Made by a program: the position numbers and the translations under genes. A stretch of 64,000 bases of DNA from Sphingobium sp. CCH11-B1. GTDB lineage: Bacteria > Pseudomonadota > Alphaproteobacteria > Sphingomonadales > Sphingomonadaceae. Numbering within the stretch: position 1 is the first letter of the stretch; every line of letters starts with the position of its first letter. This document shows positions 1 to 9,826 of this stretch, piece by piece. Location: the NCBI RefSeq assembly GCF_001556865.1, contig NZ_LSJY01000070.1, forward strand, positions 26,061 to 90,060, read 5' to 3'. Below the pieces are notes generated by a model. The model was given only the letters and a program-made list of their open reading frames with translations, made no database searches and was not told where the DNA came from.

Positions 1-471
1 TCGCAGATCATTTATCATTTTGGAGACTTTGCCGCCTTTCGCCGACAGGCCATCTGGAGGGCGCTGATGCATGCATTGCCTGACTATCTCGACGTTAGCC
101 GTGACCGGGATGATGGATATTCCGCTGACTGGTCACGGGAACTGGGCGAAACGATGCAAGGGAAGGGTGATGATCGCCCCGCCGGCTTCTACGTCAACTA
201 TAGCCGCACCTTGGGACAAACCTGTCTTGTAGCGGCGACCGATCCCGCAATGCGTGAGTTTGTTCTGCAACTGCGTGTGATCGAAGGGGCTGGGATCTAT
301 CGGGCAAGTCAGAGCATATGGGCACCTTCTGTCCGGCTGTCACGAGACACGGCCACAGGCTTCGCTCTTTGGATCAAGGGGCAGGCGATTCTCAACGAGG
401 CGTCGGGTTCGAATTCCACAGATTCGGCGTCAGAAATTTTGTTCGCGGCCGCTGCCTTGCATGGCGCCTGA
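1..471 (+). CDS. Hypothetical protein, 5'-truncated by window edge
   Basis: The reading frame is open from base 1 to a stop at 469-471, so the gene almost certainly begins outside the window. The ATG at 67 is probably internal. The visible 156 residues are soluble and have no signal peptide or membrane segment. The first part contains an aromatic stretch (IYHFGDFAAFRRQAIWRAL); the end is rich in Ala, Ser and Glu. I do not recognise a family. The next gene starts more than 200 bp downstream on the same strand, so an operon link is not evident. Base composition around 480-560 is noticeably more AT-rich than the core genes, consistent with accessory DNA. That the frame is coding is moderately supported by its length and residue make-up only. 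Confidence 0.5.
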   Translation, partial: SQIIYHFGDFAAFRRQAIWRALMHALPDYLDVSRDRDDGYSADWSRELGETMQGKGDDRPAGFYVNYSRTLGQTCLVAATDPAMREFVLQLRVIEGAGIYRASQSIWAPSVRLSRDTATGFALWIKGQAILNEASGSNSTDSASEILFAAAALHGA

Positions 472-694
472 TTCGCCCAACGTGCTTTCAAACCATCGTT
501 ATTCTTCGCAATAAGACATTCAGACGCAATAAGCCTCAGCTGCGCTATTCCTCAAATTTTGTTCGTGTAACCGAACTGACCTACTTGCTCCCTAGAGGCC
601 CGCAATATCGAACCGATGTTATGCGGTGATCGAAGCTGTATCCCGCGGCCAAAAAGGCTTGGGTGCAGGAGCCTTTAATTCGGGGAGCATTTCT

Positions 695-2914
695 GTGTCG
701 AACTACCGTTATTTCAATCTGAGGACGTCGTTCCTGTGTGGCGCGGCGTTGCTCCTGACCAGTCTGCCTGGCGTGGCGTTGGCACAAGATGTTCCGGCCG
801 ATAGCGACGACGGCGATCAGATCATCGTCACGGCACAGAAGCGCAAGCAAACGCTGCTGGAAGTGCCTTCGGCGGTGCTGACATTGAGCGGCGAGCAACT
901 GCGCAAGGACGGCGTGAAGGACTTTCTCGATCTCGCCCAGCATACGCCCGGCGTCATTGTGTCTAATACGCTCGTCGGTGGTCGCACGGTGCAGAATTTC
1001 ACCATTCGCGGCATCGGCTACGACGATTTCCGCCCCAACGGCAACCCGTCTGCCGCCGTTCATTTTGACGGCATCTACCAGGGTTCATCCGCGCTGATCG
1101 GCGGCCAGATGTTCGACGTTCAGCGGGTCGAGATCCTCAAGGGACCGCAGGGCACGCTATATGGCCGCAACACCACGGCGGGCGCGGTCAATGTCATCTC
1201 CACCAAGCCCAGCGATCAATTCGAAGGGCGTGCGGAAACGACATATTCCAGTTTTGACAGCCGTCGCCTGGAAGCGGCCGTGAATGTGCCGTTGGCCGAT
1301 CATGTCGCGTTGCGTGTGTCGGGCCTCTACGACCACACCGACGGCTATCAGACCCGTCTGGGCGCCGGCAGATATGCGGGCACCACGCCCAATGCAGCGA
1401 TCCCGCCGATCACCGATCCGGGTTATAGCGACAAGGTTGGCCGTTCCACCTTCTATGGCGGCCGTACGCTGCTTTCCATAGGCGAAGGCACGGGCACCGA
1501 ACTCTTGCTGAACCTGCACGCCTTCCAGGAGAAGGGCGGCCAGCCGCTGGCCGAGCCAACCAATGGCGGCACACCGCGCTACAGCTTCTACGGCAATATC
1601 GACAGCCGTCGCGCCCGCAAGAACTGGGGGGCGTCGCTGACGCTCAACCAGGACATCGGCGAGCATGCGGTGCTTACCGTGTTGGGTGGCTATGAATGGA
1701 TGAAGAACGACTATGACTGGGACGACGGCACGCCTCAGCGCACTTACGATATCCTCTATCGCGACAAATTGAAGCAGGGCTCGATCGAGGCGCGGCTTCA
1801 GAACAAGGACAGCGGCAATTTCAACTGGACGGTTGGCGCGGCCTATTTCCGCGACAAGATCGACCTGTTCAGCACGCTCGATGGGTCTGACACCTTCCGT
1901 ACTGTCTTTGAAGCCAATTATATCCAGAACCGCGAAAGCCTGGCCGGGTTCGCGGATGTCGGCATCAAGGTTGCGCCGCGCCTGCGCATCGACCTCGGTG
2001 TGCGGATGACGCGCGAGAAAGCGACGTTCCGCGGCTATACCGACGATCTCAACCCTTATGGATTGTCGATCGGCAAACTCGTCTTTCCGGGACTCGACGT
2101 CAATTTCGACAACCGGATGACCAAATCCAGTCCCTCGGGTCGCGCCACCGTTACGTATGAACTGGCCGACAATGCCCGCCTTTACGGATCGTTCGGGCGG
2201 GGGTTCCGTGCTGGTGGCTTCGATGGAACCACCATCTGGTCCGCTCCAGAAGCCTTGGCATTCAAGCCCGAAACCGTCTGGTCCTATGAAGGCGGGGTCA
2301 AGTTCCTGCCGCGCGGCGGGCCGGTGCAGATCGAGGTTGCCGGCTTTTACTACGACTTCTCGAACATTCAGGCGAGCACGTCGAAATCCTACGGTACGTC
2401 GGGCGCCTTCACCAGCGTGCGTACCAATGTGGGCAAGGCGCGTTCTTACGGAGGCGAAGTGTCGATCATCGCGCATCCGGTGGAACCGATGACGATCAAT
2501 GTCGGCGCAGCCTTCCTGTCGACGAAGATATTGGAAATCGAATCCGCCAGCGCCACGGAGGCTGCCCGTCGTCTGGGCAACAACCTGCCGCAGGCGCCGA
2601 ACATGACGCTGAACGGGTCCATCAGCTACGATATCGCCCTGTCAGATCGAGTGATGGTCACGCCGCAGGTCGACGCGCGCTTCGTCGGCAAATATTACAC
2701 GGAACTGGATAACTATCAGTCGATCGGCGACTACACGCTGGTCAACGCCCGCATCGGCGTGGAGATCGACAAGCGCTGGACGGTGGCCGCGTTCGTGCGC
2801 AACCTGACCGACGAATATTATGCCTTCGGCCTCGGTGGCGCTTCAGCGACGACCAAGACGCAGCTGAGCGGTCCGCCGCGCACCTGGGGCGTATCTGCCG
2901 GGATGCGCTTTTGA
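695..2914 (+). CDS. TonB-dependent outer-membrane receptor (copy 1)
   Basis: Outer-membrane beta-barrel transporter that takes up a ligand using TonB/ExbBD energy. I chose the GTG at 695 because GGGGAG lies at 682-687 with good spacing and the protein then starts with a clean signal peptide ending GVALAQ. An in-frame start at 626 would add an unlikely leader. After a short acidic linker comes the TonB-box/plug start (IIVTAQKRKQ), the plug domain to about residue 150 with the conserved RVEILKGPQGTLYGRNTTAGAVN segment, then a long barrel ending in the aromatic terminus GMRF. At about 739 residues it is normal for the family. Its stop overlaps the next start as TGATG, so it is translationally coupled to a PhoD phosphatase, suggesting a phosphorylated substrate. 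The true ligand is unknown. Confidence 0.93.
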   Translation: MSNYRYFNLRTSFLCGAALLLTSLPGVALAQDVPADSDDGDQIIVTAQKRKQTLLEVPSAVLTLSGEQLRKDGVKDFLDLAQHTPGVIVSNTLVGGRTVQNFTIRGIGYDDFRPNGNPSAAVHFDGIYQGSSALIGGQMFDVQRVEILKGPQGTLYGRNTTAGAVNVISTKPSDQFEGRAETTYSSFDSRRLEAAVNVPLADHVALRVSGLYDHTDGYQTRLGAGRYAGTTPNAAIPPITDPGYSDKVGRSTFYGGRTLLSIGEGTGTELLLNLHAFQEKGGQPLAEPTNGGTPRYSFYGNIDSRRARKNWGASLTLNQDIGEHAVLTVLGGYEWMKNDYDWDDGTPQRTYDILYRDKLKQGSIEARLQNKDSGNFNWTVGAAYFRDKIDLFSTLDGSDTFRTVFEANYIQNRESLAGFADVGIKVAPRLRIDLGVRMTREKATFRGYTDDLNPYGLSIGKLVFPGLDVNFDNRMTKSSPSGRATVTYELADNARLYGSFGRGFRAGGFDGTTIWSAPEALAFKPETVWSYEGGVKFLPRGGPVQIEVAGFYYDFSNIQASTSKSYGTSGAFTSVRTNVGKARSYGGEVSIIAHPVEPMTINVGAAFLSTKILEIESASATEAARRLGNNLPQAPNMTLNGSISYDIALSDRVMVTPQVDARFVGKYYTELDNYQSIGDYTLVNARIGVEIDKRWTVAAFVRNLTDEYYAFGLGGASATTKTQLSGPPRTWGVSAGMRF

Positions 2915-4620
2915 TGAGCGGATACAGCCGCAGGACGATATTGGCCGGCTCGGCAGCGGGAAGTCTTCTTGTCGCCGCCGGCAGAGCACAGGCGCAGGAG
3001 GAGCGGTTGTTTCGGCACGGGGTCGCAAGTGGCGATCCTGCCGCCGACAGCCTGCTAATCTGGACGCGCGTGACGGGCGCGGGCGATGGCCCTGTCGGCG
3101 GGCGGTGGCAGGTCGCCAGTGATGCGGCGTGCAGGTCCATCGTCGCCTCCGGACGGTTCGAGGCGACGGCAGAGCGTGATCACTGCGTCAAGATCGTGGC
3201 TACCGGGCTGGAGCCGGGCACCAGCTACTATTATCGGTTCGAGGTCGATGGCCAACGCTCTCCCATAGGACGGACTCGCACCTTGCCAACCGGCCGGACT
3301 GATCGGCTCGACATCGCGTTGGCCTGTTGCGGCATGTACATGTTTGGCGAGTTTCATGGCTATCACGCCATCGCGGAGCAGGCCGATCTCGACCTCGTGC
3401 TGTTCGTGGGCGACTATATCTACGAATATGGCGCCAATGCCTTTCCTGGCGTGCATGACATCCGGGCGATCGAACCGGCGCACGACACCGTCACACTGGC
3501 CGACTATCGCGCCCGCTATGCGCAATGGCGTCGCGATCCCGCATTGCAGGCTGCCCATGCGCGCGCGCCCTGGATCTGCATGTGGGACGATCATGAAATG
3601 GCCAATGATGACTGGATGCATGGCGCCCAGCATCATGATCCAGCGATCAACGGCGACTGGGAGGTGCGCAAGGCGGCGGCCGTGCGGGCCTATTTGGAAT
3701 GGATGCCGATCCGTGATCCTGCGCCGGGTTCGCCATATGGCATCGAGCGCAGCTTCGTGCTCGGCGACCTTGCTACGCTGGTGCTGCCGGAGACCCGGTT
3801 GCAAGCGCGCGACCGGCAACTGACGCTGAAGGAGGATCTGGAATATCAGGTAATGGATGCGCGGGATCCCGCCCGCCCGACAGTGGTCGTGGACAAGGCT
3901 TTGCTGGCAACGCTCGACCGCACGGCATTGCCCGATGGCTATCGGCTGGAGCCGGACATTGCCGGTTTCCGCAATAAGATCGCCGACCCAGACCGGCGCA
4001 TGGTGGGCGATAAGCAACTGGCGTGGATCGGCCGCGAGTTGCAGGCGCATGTCGCGGCCAAGCGCCCATGGTTCCTGTTGGGATCGCCGACCATTCTTTC
4101 CAGCTACGTCTATCCTGACCTAACGCAGTTGGGGAAGGGGCCTGCCGCACTCGCATCCTTCTTTGCCATGACGCGCTATGGGCTGCCGATGCTCAATCTC
4201 GACGCGTGGGACGGCTATCCGGCGGAACGCGCGCGGCTTTATGATATTGTCGAGCAGAGCGGCGCGAACATGCTGGTTCTGTCGGGCGACAGTCACATGG
4301 CCTGGGTCAACGAGCCACACCGCGACGGACGCAGGCTGGGGCTGGAACTGTCGGCTTCCACCATTACCGGCCCGTCGATCGGCGAACTGATGCTGCCCGA
4401 CGGGCCGGTCGGCGAAGCCTTTGCCCGGGACAATCAAGACGTGCTGTGGTGCGATCATCGCGCTGTCGGCTACGTATCGTTGACGCTGCGCCGGAACAGC
4501 GTGGAAGGCCGGTTCGTACGCGTAACGAAACCGCGATCGACCGAGGCGACGACCGACATAGCCATGACCGCGAGAGCCGTAATGCAGGATGGGAAACCAG
4601 GCGGCTGGACGCTGGGATAA
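2914..4620 (+). CDS. phoD: PhoD-family alkaline phosphatase/phosphodiesterase, Tat-exported (copy 1)
   Basis: Periplasmic metallophosphoesterase hydrolysing phosphate mono- or diesters. The N-terminus has a twin-arginine signal (SRRTIL, hydrophobic stretch, AQAQ cleavage region). The PhoD N-terminal immunoglobulin-like domain (HGVASGDPAADSLLIWTRV) follows, then the catalytic domain with GDYIYE near residue 165, WDDHEMAND near 225 and LSGDSHMAW near 450, the metal-binding motifs of the family. At 568 residues it is full length. The ATG at 2914 reuses the last base of the receptor stop (TGATG); a TTG at 2911 is also in frame. Family enzymes use Ca/Fe and are usually induced by phosphate starvation, but I saw no clear Pho box. 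It ends 20 bp before a convergent transporter gene. Confidence 0.92.
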   Translation: MSGYSRRTILAGSAAGSLLVAAGRAQAQEERLFRHGVASGDPAADSLLIWTRVTGAGDGPVGGRWQVASDAACRSIVASGRFEATAERDHCVKIVATGLEPGTSYYYRFEVDGQRSPIGRTRTLPTGRTDRLDIALACCGMYMFGEFHGYHAIAEQADLDLVLFVGDYIYEYGANAFPGVHDIRAIEPAHDTVTLADYRARYAQWRRDPALQAAHARAPWICMWDDHEMANDDWMHGAQHHDPAINGDWEVRKAAAVRAYLEWMPIRDPAPGSPYGIERSFVLGDLATLVLPETRLQARDRQLTLKEDLEYQVMDARDPARPTVVVDKALLATLDRTALPDGYRLEPDIAGFRNKIADPDRRMVGDKQLAWIGRELQAHVAAKRPWFLLGSPTILSSYVYPDLTQLGKGPAALASFFAMTRYGLPMLNLDAWDGYPAERARLYDIVEQSGANMLVLSGDSHMAWVNEPHRDGRRLGLELSASTITGPSIGELMLPDGPVGEAFARDNQDVLWCDHRAVGYVSLTLRRNSVEGRFVRVTKPRSTEATTDIAMTARAVMQDGKPGGWTLG

Positions 4621-4640
4621 TCATGTCGGGTGCGCGCGGC

Positions 4641-5939
4641 TCAGGTCGCGCGCGCTTGTTCAAACAAGGCCCAATGCCGTCGCACAAGCAGGATACCGGC
4701 AAGCCCGGCGATGCAGGACGGCAGGGCGTAAGCGAGCCGCAGGGCATCATGACCATCGCTCGCATTGGGCAGCGCGGGCACAAAGCCTGCCAGGGAAATC
4801 GCGCTTAGCGCGATCATGGCTCCTGCGCCGCCGGCCATCTTGTTGACGCTGTTGATCATCGCATAATGGCTGGCAGCCAGTCCGCGCCCGTGCCGGGCCA
4901 CGCCGTCTCCGACGATATCGGCCAGAAACGACCGCAGCAGCAGATAGTCGCCGCCCCAGGCAATGCTGCGCAGCGACAGTAGAAGCAGCGCCGGCAAAAT
5001 TTGGCCGTGCGGCAGCAGTAGAGAGACTAGCGACAACAGCCGAAGCGCGAAAATGAGTTGCAGAATGTACCCGCGTGCATGGCGCATGCCGAGATATGTC
5101 CAGGCCGGTATCATGGCGATCCCCGCCAGTGCCGGCAACAAAAGCATCAGGCCGGTCCAGTCGCGCAGACCCAGTACATCGTCGAAGAAGAACAGCGCAA
5201 CCGACGCTTCCGCCGCATCGGCCGTGCCGAGCAGGGCGTACAGGCCTACGAGAGGCAGAAGCGGGCGGCACCGGATCGCCGCCCATATCGCGCGCCAATC
5301 AATCCGTTGCGATGGCTGCGCTGTCGGTTCGGGCAGGCTCATGATCGCCAGCAGAACGACAGCCGGGGTGGCGAGCAAGGTCGTGATGCCCAGAAAACGG
5401 ACCTGACCGGCAATGCCGTCGCCGAATAGGTTTTGCGCCACGGTCGGCAACAGCAGGACAGCGATAGTGCCGGCCGCGAACATCCACATTTTAACGCCCA
5501 TCACGCGTGTCCGGTCGGCGGGGGACTTGCCAATTTCCATCGACCATCCGCCATGAGGCGTGGCCAGAATGGTGTGGCCAAGGAACAGCAGCGCGGCTCC
5601 CAATGCTAGCGCCATGGGGGCACTGTGCGGCGGCGCCAGCAGCAACAGCCAGCATCCACCCATGATGAACGGCACGGCGCCGATCATCCAGGGGCGGCGA
5701 CGCCCGAACGGCGTCATCACATGATCGCTGGCCAGTCCGATCAGCGGATCGGCGATGGCATCGATCAGCCTTGTGCAGACGATCAGGGCGGCCACATGGA
5801 CAAGTGGCATGCCCTGTTGCCCGGCAAGCCATGGCGGCAGGAAGACCCTGCCTGTCAGCTCGACGAGCTGAAAAACAAGGATGGCGGAACTGAAGGCAAA
5901 TAAGCGCGGCAAGGTGACGGTGGCGGAGTGCCTGGACAC
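4641..5939 (-). CDS. GPH-family (MelB-like) MFS cation symporter
   Basis: Twelve-helix inner-membrane transporter of the glycoside-pentoside-hexuronide:cation symporter group. The N-terminal half carries the signature DPLIGLASDHVMTPFGRRRP, and hydrophobic segments run through the whole 432 residues. Start: GTG at 5939, preceded by GGGGA about eight bases upstream on the minus strand. A TTG five codons further out (5954) is in frame but has no clear ribosome site. Members usually take up sugars or glycosides; with two receptor-phosphatase pairs alongside, the substrate could be the organic part released by PhoD (inference). It lies downstream of, and on the same strand as, the LysR gene, with a gap of about 195 bp. 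A GC-only inverted repeat (4632-4638 with 4647-4653) spans its stop but lacks a T tract. Confidence 0.85.
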   Translation of the reverse strand: MSRHSATVTLPRLFAFSSAILVFQLVELTGRVFLPPWLAGQQGMPLVHVAALIVCTRLIDAIADPLIGLASDHVMTPFGRRRPWMIGAVPFIMGGCWLLLLAPPHSAPMALALGAALLFLGHTILATPHGGWSMEIGKSPADRTRVMGVKMWMFAAGTIAVLLLPTVAQNLFGDGIAGQVRFLGITTLLATPAVVLLAIMSLPEPTAQPSQRIDWRAIWAAIRCRPLLPLVGLYALLGTADAAEASVALFFFDDVLGLRDWTGLMLLLPALAGIAMIPAWTYLGMRHARGYILQLIFALRLLSLVSLLLPHGQILPALLLLSLRSIAWGGDYLLLRSFLADIVGDGVARHGRGLAASHYAMINSVNKMAGGAGAMIALSAISLAGFVPALPNASDGHDALRLAYALPSCIAGLAGILLVRRHWALFEQARAT

Positions 5940-6134
5940 CGGAAAATTCCCCAAGGAGCGAATTTCGCTAGGGCGCTTTCAAGTCAGTATCGTGACGGCG
6001 CGGCGAGTCGGATAACTGCATATCTTCAAACCTGAGCGGCCACTTACGCGGGCGGCTCACATGCGACGTTGGCGACGTTGTTAATGGGCGTCGACCAAGC
6101 GTGGCTGCCGTTGACGGCAGCGCCCTGAGACAAG

Positions 6135-7094
6135 TTACCCAGGCCGCTCGTCACCGGATTTGAGACCCGCGGCTGGCTCGCCTGCCATCGTAAAAGTGCG
6201 AAACTGTTCCAGCGATGCCGAAGCGGCCCGCCGGAGCCAGGCCGCAAACCGATCTTCGGTGCCGGTGGAACTTGCGCGCCTCCTGGGGCGATATAGGCGA
6301 TAGCATTCGCCCAGGTCGCGGGCCTTCGCCTGACAAGGCACAAGGCGCCCCGATCGAAGATAGGGCTCGGCAACCATGGGTATCGCCAGGGCAATGCCAA
6401 GACCCGACGCTGCTGCCTCGTAGGTCAGCTGAAGGGTCGCGAATTCCCTTATGTCCAGCGCGTTCGAGGGCGTGCCCGATCCTGCGAACCAGCGCTCCCA
6501 TAGCGATGCGGGTGAACTCACGGACAACAGGGTGTGGGACGCGATATCCCTGCCGAAACCATCCAGGGTCGCAGCCTTCAGCAGTGTCGGCGCCGCGACC
6601 GGAATGACTTCGACATGCGCGATCGTCTCTGAAACCATGTCATCAGGAACGGCCAAGCCGCCCCAGATGCCGAGATGCGCTTCCCCCGACCGAAGCGCGT
6701 CGAAATGCCGCGTCGGCAATATGTCGACTTCTATCCCTTCGGCGCGCCTAAGATCCTTGAGGCGTGGCATCAGCCAGTTGGTGGCCAGACTGTGCGACGT
6801 TGCGATCTTCAACTTCGACAGGCTATTTTCCGACGCCATCGTCGTCGCACGGCGGATCGCCTCCATCGCGGGCTCGATCAGCGCAAGGTAATGGGCGCCA
6901 GCGGCAGTGAGGGTGGGGACTGGACCGGACCTGTCGAACAGGATGATTCCGAGGAAAGTCTCGAGCGACGAGATCCTCCGGCTGACGGCCGAGGGGCTGA
7001 GCGCGGTCGATCTTGCTGCGGCGCGAAAGCTCCTCGCATGCGCCGCAGCTACGAAAATCTCGATGGCCACAAGGGGAGGGCTGCGTCGCAACAT
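6135..7094 (-). CDS. LysR-family transcriptional regulator
   Basis: DNA-binding regulator, probably of the adjoining transport genes. The N-terminal winged helix-turn-helix is clear (VAIEIFVAAAHARSFRAAAR, then LSPSAVSRRISSLE, FLGIILFDR), followed by the periplasmic-binding-like effector domain to the end (319 residues, a usual length). ATG at 7094 gives the standard short lead before the HTH; a GTG at 7121 is also possible. It is divergent from the MFS gene starting at 7141, leaving about 46 bp as a shared control region, the normal arrangement for a LysR gene and its target. The effector is unknown. Confidence 0.88.
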   Translation of the reverse strand: MLRRSPPLVAIEIFVAAAHARSFRAAARSTALSPSAVSRRISSLETFLGIILFDRSGPVPTLTAAGAHYLALIEPAMEAIRRATTMASENSLSKLKIATSHSLATNWLMPRLKDLRRAEGIEVDILPTRHFDALRSGEAHLGIWGGLAVPDDMVSETIAHVEVIPVAAPTLLKAATLDGFGRDIASHTLLSVSSPASLWERWFAGSGTPSNALDIREFATLQLTYEAAASGLGIALAIPMVAEPYLRSGRLVPCQAKARDLGECYRLYRPRRRASSTGTEDRFAAWLRRAASASLEQFRTFTMAGEPAAGLKSGDERPG

Positions 7095-7140
7095 CCGCTG
7101 AACATAGACGAAGAATGTCACAAGTTTGAGACATTGTCGG

Positions 7141-8394
7141 ATGATGGGAATCGCGACGAAGCCAGATCCTCGGCCTTGCGACGAACGACCAGGTCTGCTG
7201 GCCTTGCTGTTCGTGATCTATGCGCTTGCCTTTGGCCAACGGCAACTGCCCATGATCTCGGCTGAAATACTGCAACTACGGCTGGGGCTGACCGATGGGG
7301 CTATCGCGATTCTCGTCAATGGCTGCTTCGCCCTGCCTTATGCGCTGCTGGCCATGCCGGCCGGATGGTTGGCGGATCGCTCCGACAGATTGAGGCTGGC
7401 GGGTTGCGGCATGGGGCTCGCCAGCCTCGCCACCATTGCAAGCGCTTTCCCTGCTACGACCGAAATGGTCCTGCTCAACCGTGTGGCGATCGGCATCGGC
7501 CATGCCGCGCTGGTGCCTGCCTGTTATTCGGCGCTTGGCGATGTCGCCCGGCCCGACCGCATTGGCCGGGCGGCCGCAGTTTTCGCCCTCGCTCCGTTCA
7601 TCGGCGTCGCTCTCACATTGCTGCTTGGCGGCTTCCTGATGAGCGACCGTTCGTCACTCGGCCTTTCGGCGCTCGTTGGCGGCAGCAGTCTTGCCACGGC
7701 CGCAGCGCTTGCTCTTTGGCCCGAACCGTTGAGGCGTGAGCGGCAAGTGGTCAATGGTCGGGCACCGGCAAATTGGTGGACGATCGTCGGCACCAACCTC
7801 GCCCTGGCACTGGCCGCGATGGGCGTTCACGCATTGGTGGCCTGGGGTGCGATATGGCTCGTCCGCTCGCACCATCTTGCGCCCTCGCATGCGGCCTGGC
7901 TCATGGGCGGTGCGATTCTGCTCGGCGGCGTCGGGGGCAGCACCGCAATCCGGGCGGCCGCGCGCAGATGGCTGAAGGTCCGGCTCGGAAGCCTCGTCTG
8001 GTTTGCCATGGCGAACTTTGCTGTCGCACTGATTGCGCCCCTGCTATTTTCGTCATCGCTCGCAATAGCCGTCGTCCTGCTGGCGCCGGCGATGCTATTC
8101 GCCGCGATCGCACTGTCGTCGGGGCCCGCCGCCCTGCAGGAAATGACGCCCGCGCATCTGCGTGGTCGTCGACACGGGCTCGCGATCGCAGTCGTCAATC
8201 TTGTCGGCCTTGCCGCCGGCCCCGCCCTTGTCGGTCTGCTGACCGACGCCACAGGCGACAGGAACGCGCTCGGCGGCGTGCTGATGTGGCTTCTGCCGGT
8301 CATCTTCACCTTGAGCGCCTTGTCTGCCGCTTTCGCGAACCTCGCCCAGCGCCGGAGCTACGCGATCCCGGGCCGACCATCCTCGACAACATAG
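7141..8394 (+). CDS. MFS transporter
   Basis: Inner-membrane major facilitator with twelve predicted helices in 417 residues. The MFS loop 2-3 motif is visible (GWLADRSDRLRLAG), as is the helix 4 arginine region (LNRVAIGIGHAALVPA), resembling the spinster/phthalate-type proton-driven carriers. The start is one of two consecutive ATGs at 7141/7144; a TTG at 7126 is less likely because it sits inside the control region shared with the divergent LysR gene. The 3' end overlaps the convergent phoD pseudogene by 37 bp. Its position between two receptor-phosphatase pairs suggests uptake of a hydrolysis product or export, but the direction of transport cannot be read from the sequence. Confidence 0.85.
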   Translation: MMGIATKPDPRPCDERPGLLALLFVIYALAFGQRQLPMISAEILQLRLGLTDGAIAILVNGCFALPYALLAMPAGWLADRSDRLRLAGCGMGLASLATIASAFPATTEMVLLNRVAIGIGHAALVPACYSALGDVARPDRIGRAAAVFALAPFIGVALTLLLGGFLMSDRSSLGLSALVGGSSLATAAALALWPEPLRRERQVVNGRAPANWWTIVGTNLALALAAMGVHALVAWGAIWLVRSHHLAPSHAAWLMGGAILLGGVGGSTAIRAAARRWLKVRLGSLVWFAMANFAVALIAPLLFSSSLAIAVVLLAPAMLFAAIALSSGPAALQEMTPAHLRGRRHGLAIAVVNLVGLAAGPALVGLLTDATGDRNALGGVLMWLLPVIFTLSALSAAFANLAQRRSYAIPGRPSSTT

Positions 8395-9826
8395 CGCCCC
8401 AGGCTGGTGCAGCGGCTGGCAGGATCCGTGAGATCGTTCACCGAGCGCATGTCGATCGCCAGCCTGTCGGGCGTTATTTCGAGCAGCGTGTAGCCGGCAT
8501 GGGCGTTATCGAGAAAGCGGACATGCGGGTTCAGCCCCTTTGCTGGTCCGAATAGCGTTGCGGGGCCATTTCGCGAGGCGAGGCAGGAGGTGACGATCTC
8601 TGTCGCGACAACGGGGGATTGCTCGCGGTCGAAAACCTGCTTCACATCGTTCAGCCAGAAGGAATGGACATCGCCCCCCAGGATGACCGGATTGCGGACG
8701 GACGCTTTGGCTACCGCGGACAGCATCCGATCGCGCGTGGCGCCATAGCCGTCCCAGATGTCGGAATAGCGCGCCTCGCGGCCCTGGGGCAGGAATAGGC
8801 GCGAGAACAGGGTCTGCTGTGCGATCAGGTTCCATTTCGCCTTGTCATCGCGCAGTCCCGCCGCCAGCCATCGTTCCTGCGCGAAGCCAAGCATTGTGGC
8901 GGCAGGATCGGTCGCGGCCGGGCATGCATCGACGACCTGCCCCGCGCGTTCCGTAGAAGTCGCGCAGGGGTGCGGCGTCCGATATTGCCGGCTGTCCAGC
9001 ACATGCATCGAGGCGAGGTCGCCCCATTGCAACCGGCGATAGAGGCGAACCTCGCCGTCCGCGCGGAACACGCTCGGGCGCAGCGGCATATGCTCGAAAT
9101 AGGCTTGGTAGGCGGCCGCCCGGCGACGGAGGAATCGCACGGGACCTCATGATCGTCCCAGGTCACGAGGAATGGCATGTTTGCATGCGCGTCGGCGAGA
9201 AGGGCGTCGGTGCGATAGAGCGCGTATCGGGCGCGGTAGTCGGCCAAGGATACAGGTTCCGGCGCGCCGAAGCTGCGCACGTCCGGCCCTGCCCCGAACG
9301 ACTTCTCATAGATATAATCGCCGACCTGAAGCACGATATCGACATTCTGCGCCGGCATATCGGCATATGCGCTGAACCAGCCCTGCTCCCAATGCTGGCA
9401 GGAGGTAAGCGCCAGCCGCAATTGCCGTATATGCGGGTCGATCGTCATGGTCCGGCCGACCCGGCTTGTCGTTCCGCCAAGATGGAAACGGTAGAAATAG
9501 GGCCGCCCGGCGGGAAGGCCCTGTACCTCCAGATGGACCGCACCGCCACGAGCGATCGGCGCCGCGATCCTGCCGGCGCGAACGATCCGGCGGAAATTGT
9601 CGTCGAGTGCGATCTCGAAAGCCGGCGCGCTGTCCTCCTCCGTTCCCATTACCCGCGTCCAGAGCACGAAGCCGTCGTGCGACGGTTCGCCCGACGCAAC
9701 GCCCAGCGCAAAGGGGTCACCTGAAAATCGGGGACGCGCGACGGGACGCGCATTGGCGCCCGCCGTTATGAAGCGCATCGCCGCGGCCGCGGCCGCGCTA
9801 CGCAGAAGCGTGCGGCGCTCGATCAT
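8358..9826 (-). pseudogene. phoD: PhoD-family phosphatase (copy 2), disrupted by deletion/frameshift
   Basis: Two overlapping minus-strand frames together make one PhoD protein. The first runs from ATG 9826 and has a Tat signal (RRTLLR), the N-terminal PhoD domain, GDYIYE and TWDDHE. The second carries the rest (RRAAAYQAYFEHMPLR, then GGDVHSFW, to the stop at 8358). The frame changes right after DDHEV, at about 9138-9146. In the intact copy at 2914-4620, 24 residues separate DDHE from the VRKAAAVRAYLEWMP segment; here only three do. This points to loss of roughly 20 codons with a number of bases not divisible by three. The first frame continues as nonsense to 8825. The product would lack the second metal-binding half. 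A sequencing error alone would not explain the missing residues. Coupled to the upstream receptor by TGATG. Confidence 0.82.

Noticed and set aside
1157..2476. Minus-strand open frame of about 440 codons inside the first receptor gene
   Set aside because: Antisense shadow of a gene with strong TonB-receptor motifs; no ribosome site or recognisable domain.
4632..4653. GC-only inverted repeat as a terminator between the first phoD and the GPH transporter
   Set aside because: It spans the transporter stop, has only G and C in the stem and no T tract on either side.
8825..9826. Second phoD upstream half as a separate complete gene
   Set aside because: After the DDHE motif the frame gives nonsense residues, while the true continuation is in another frame. 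Treated as one pseudogene.
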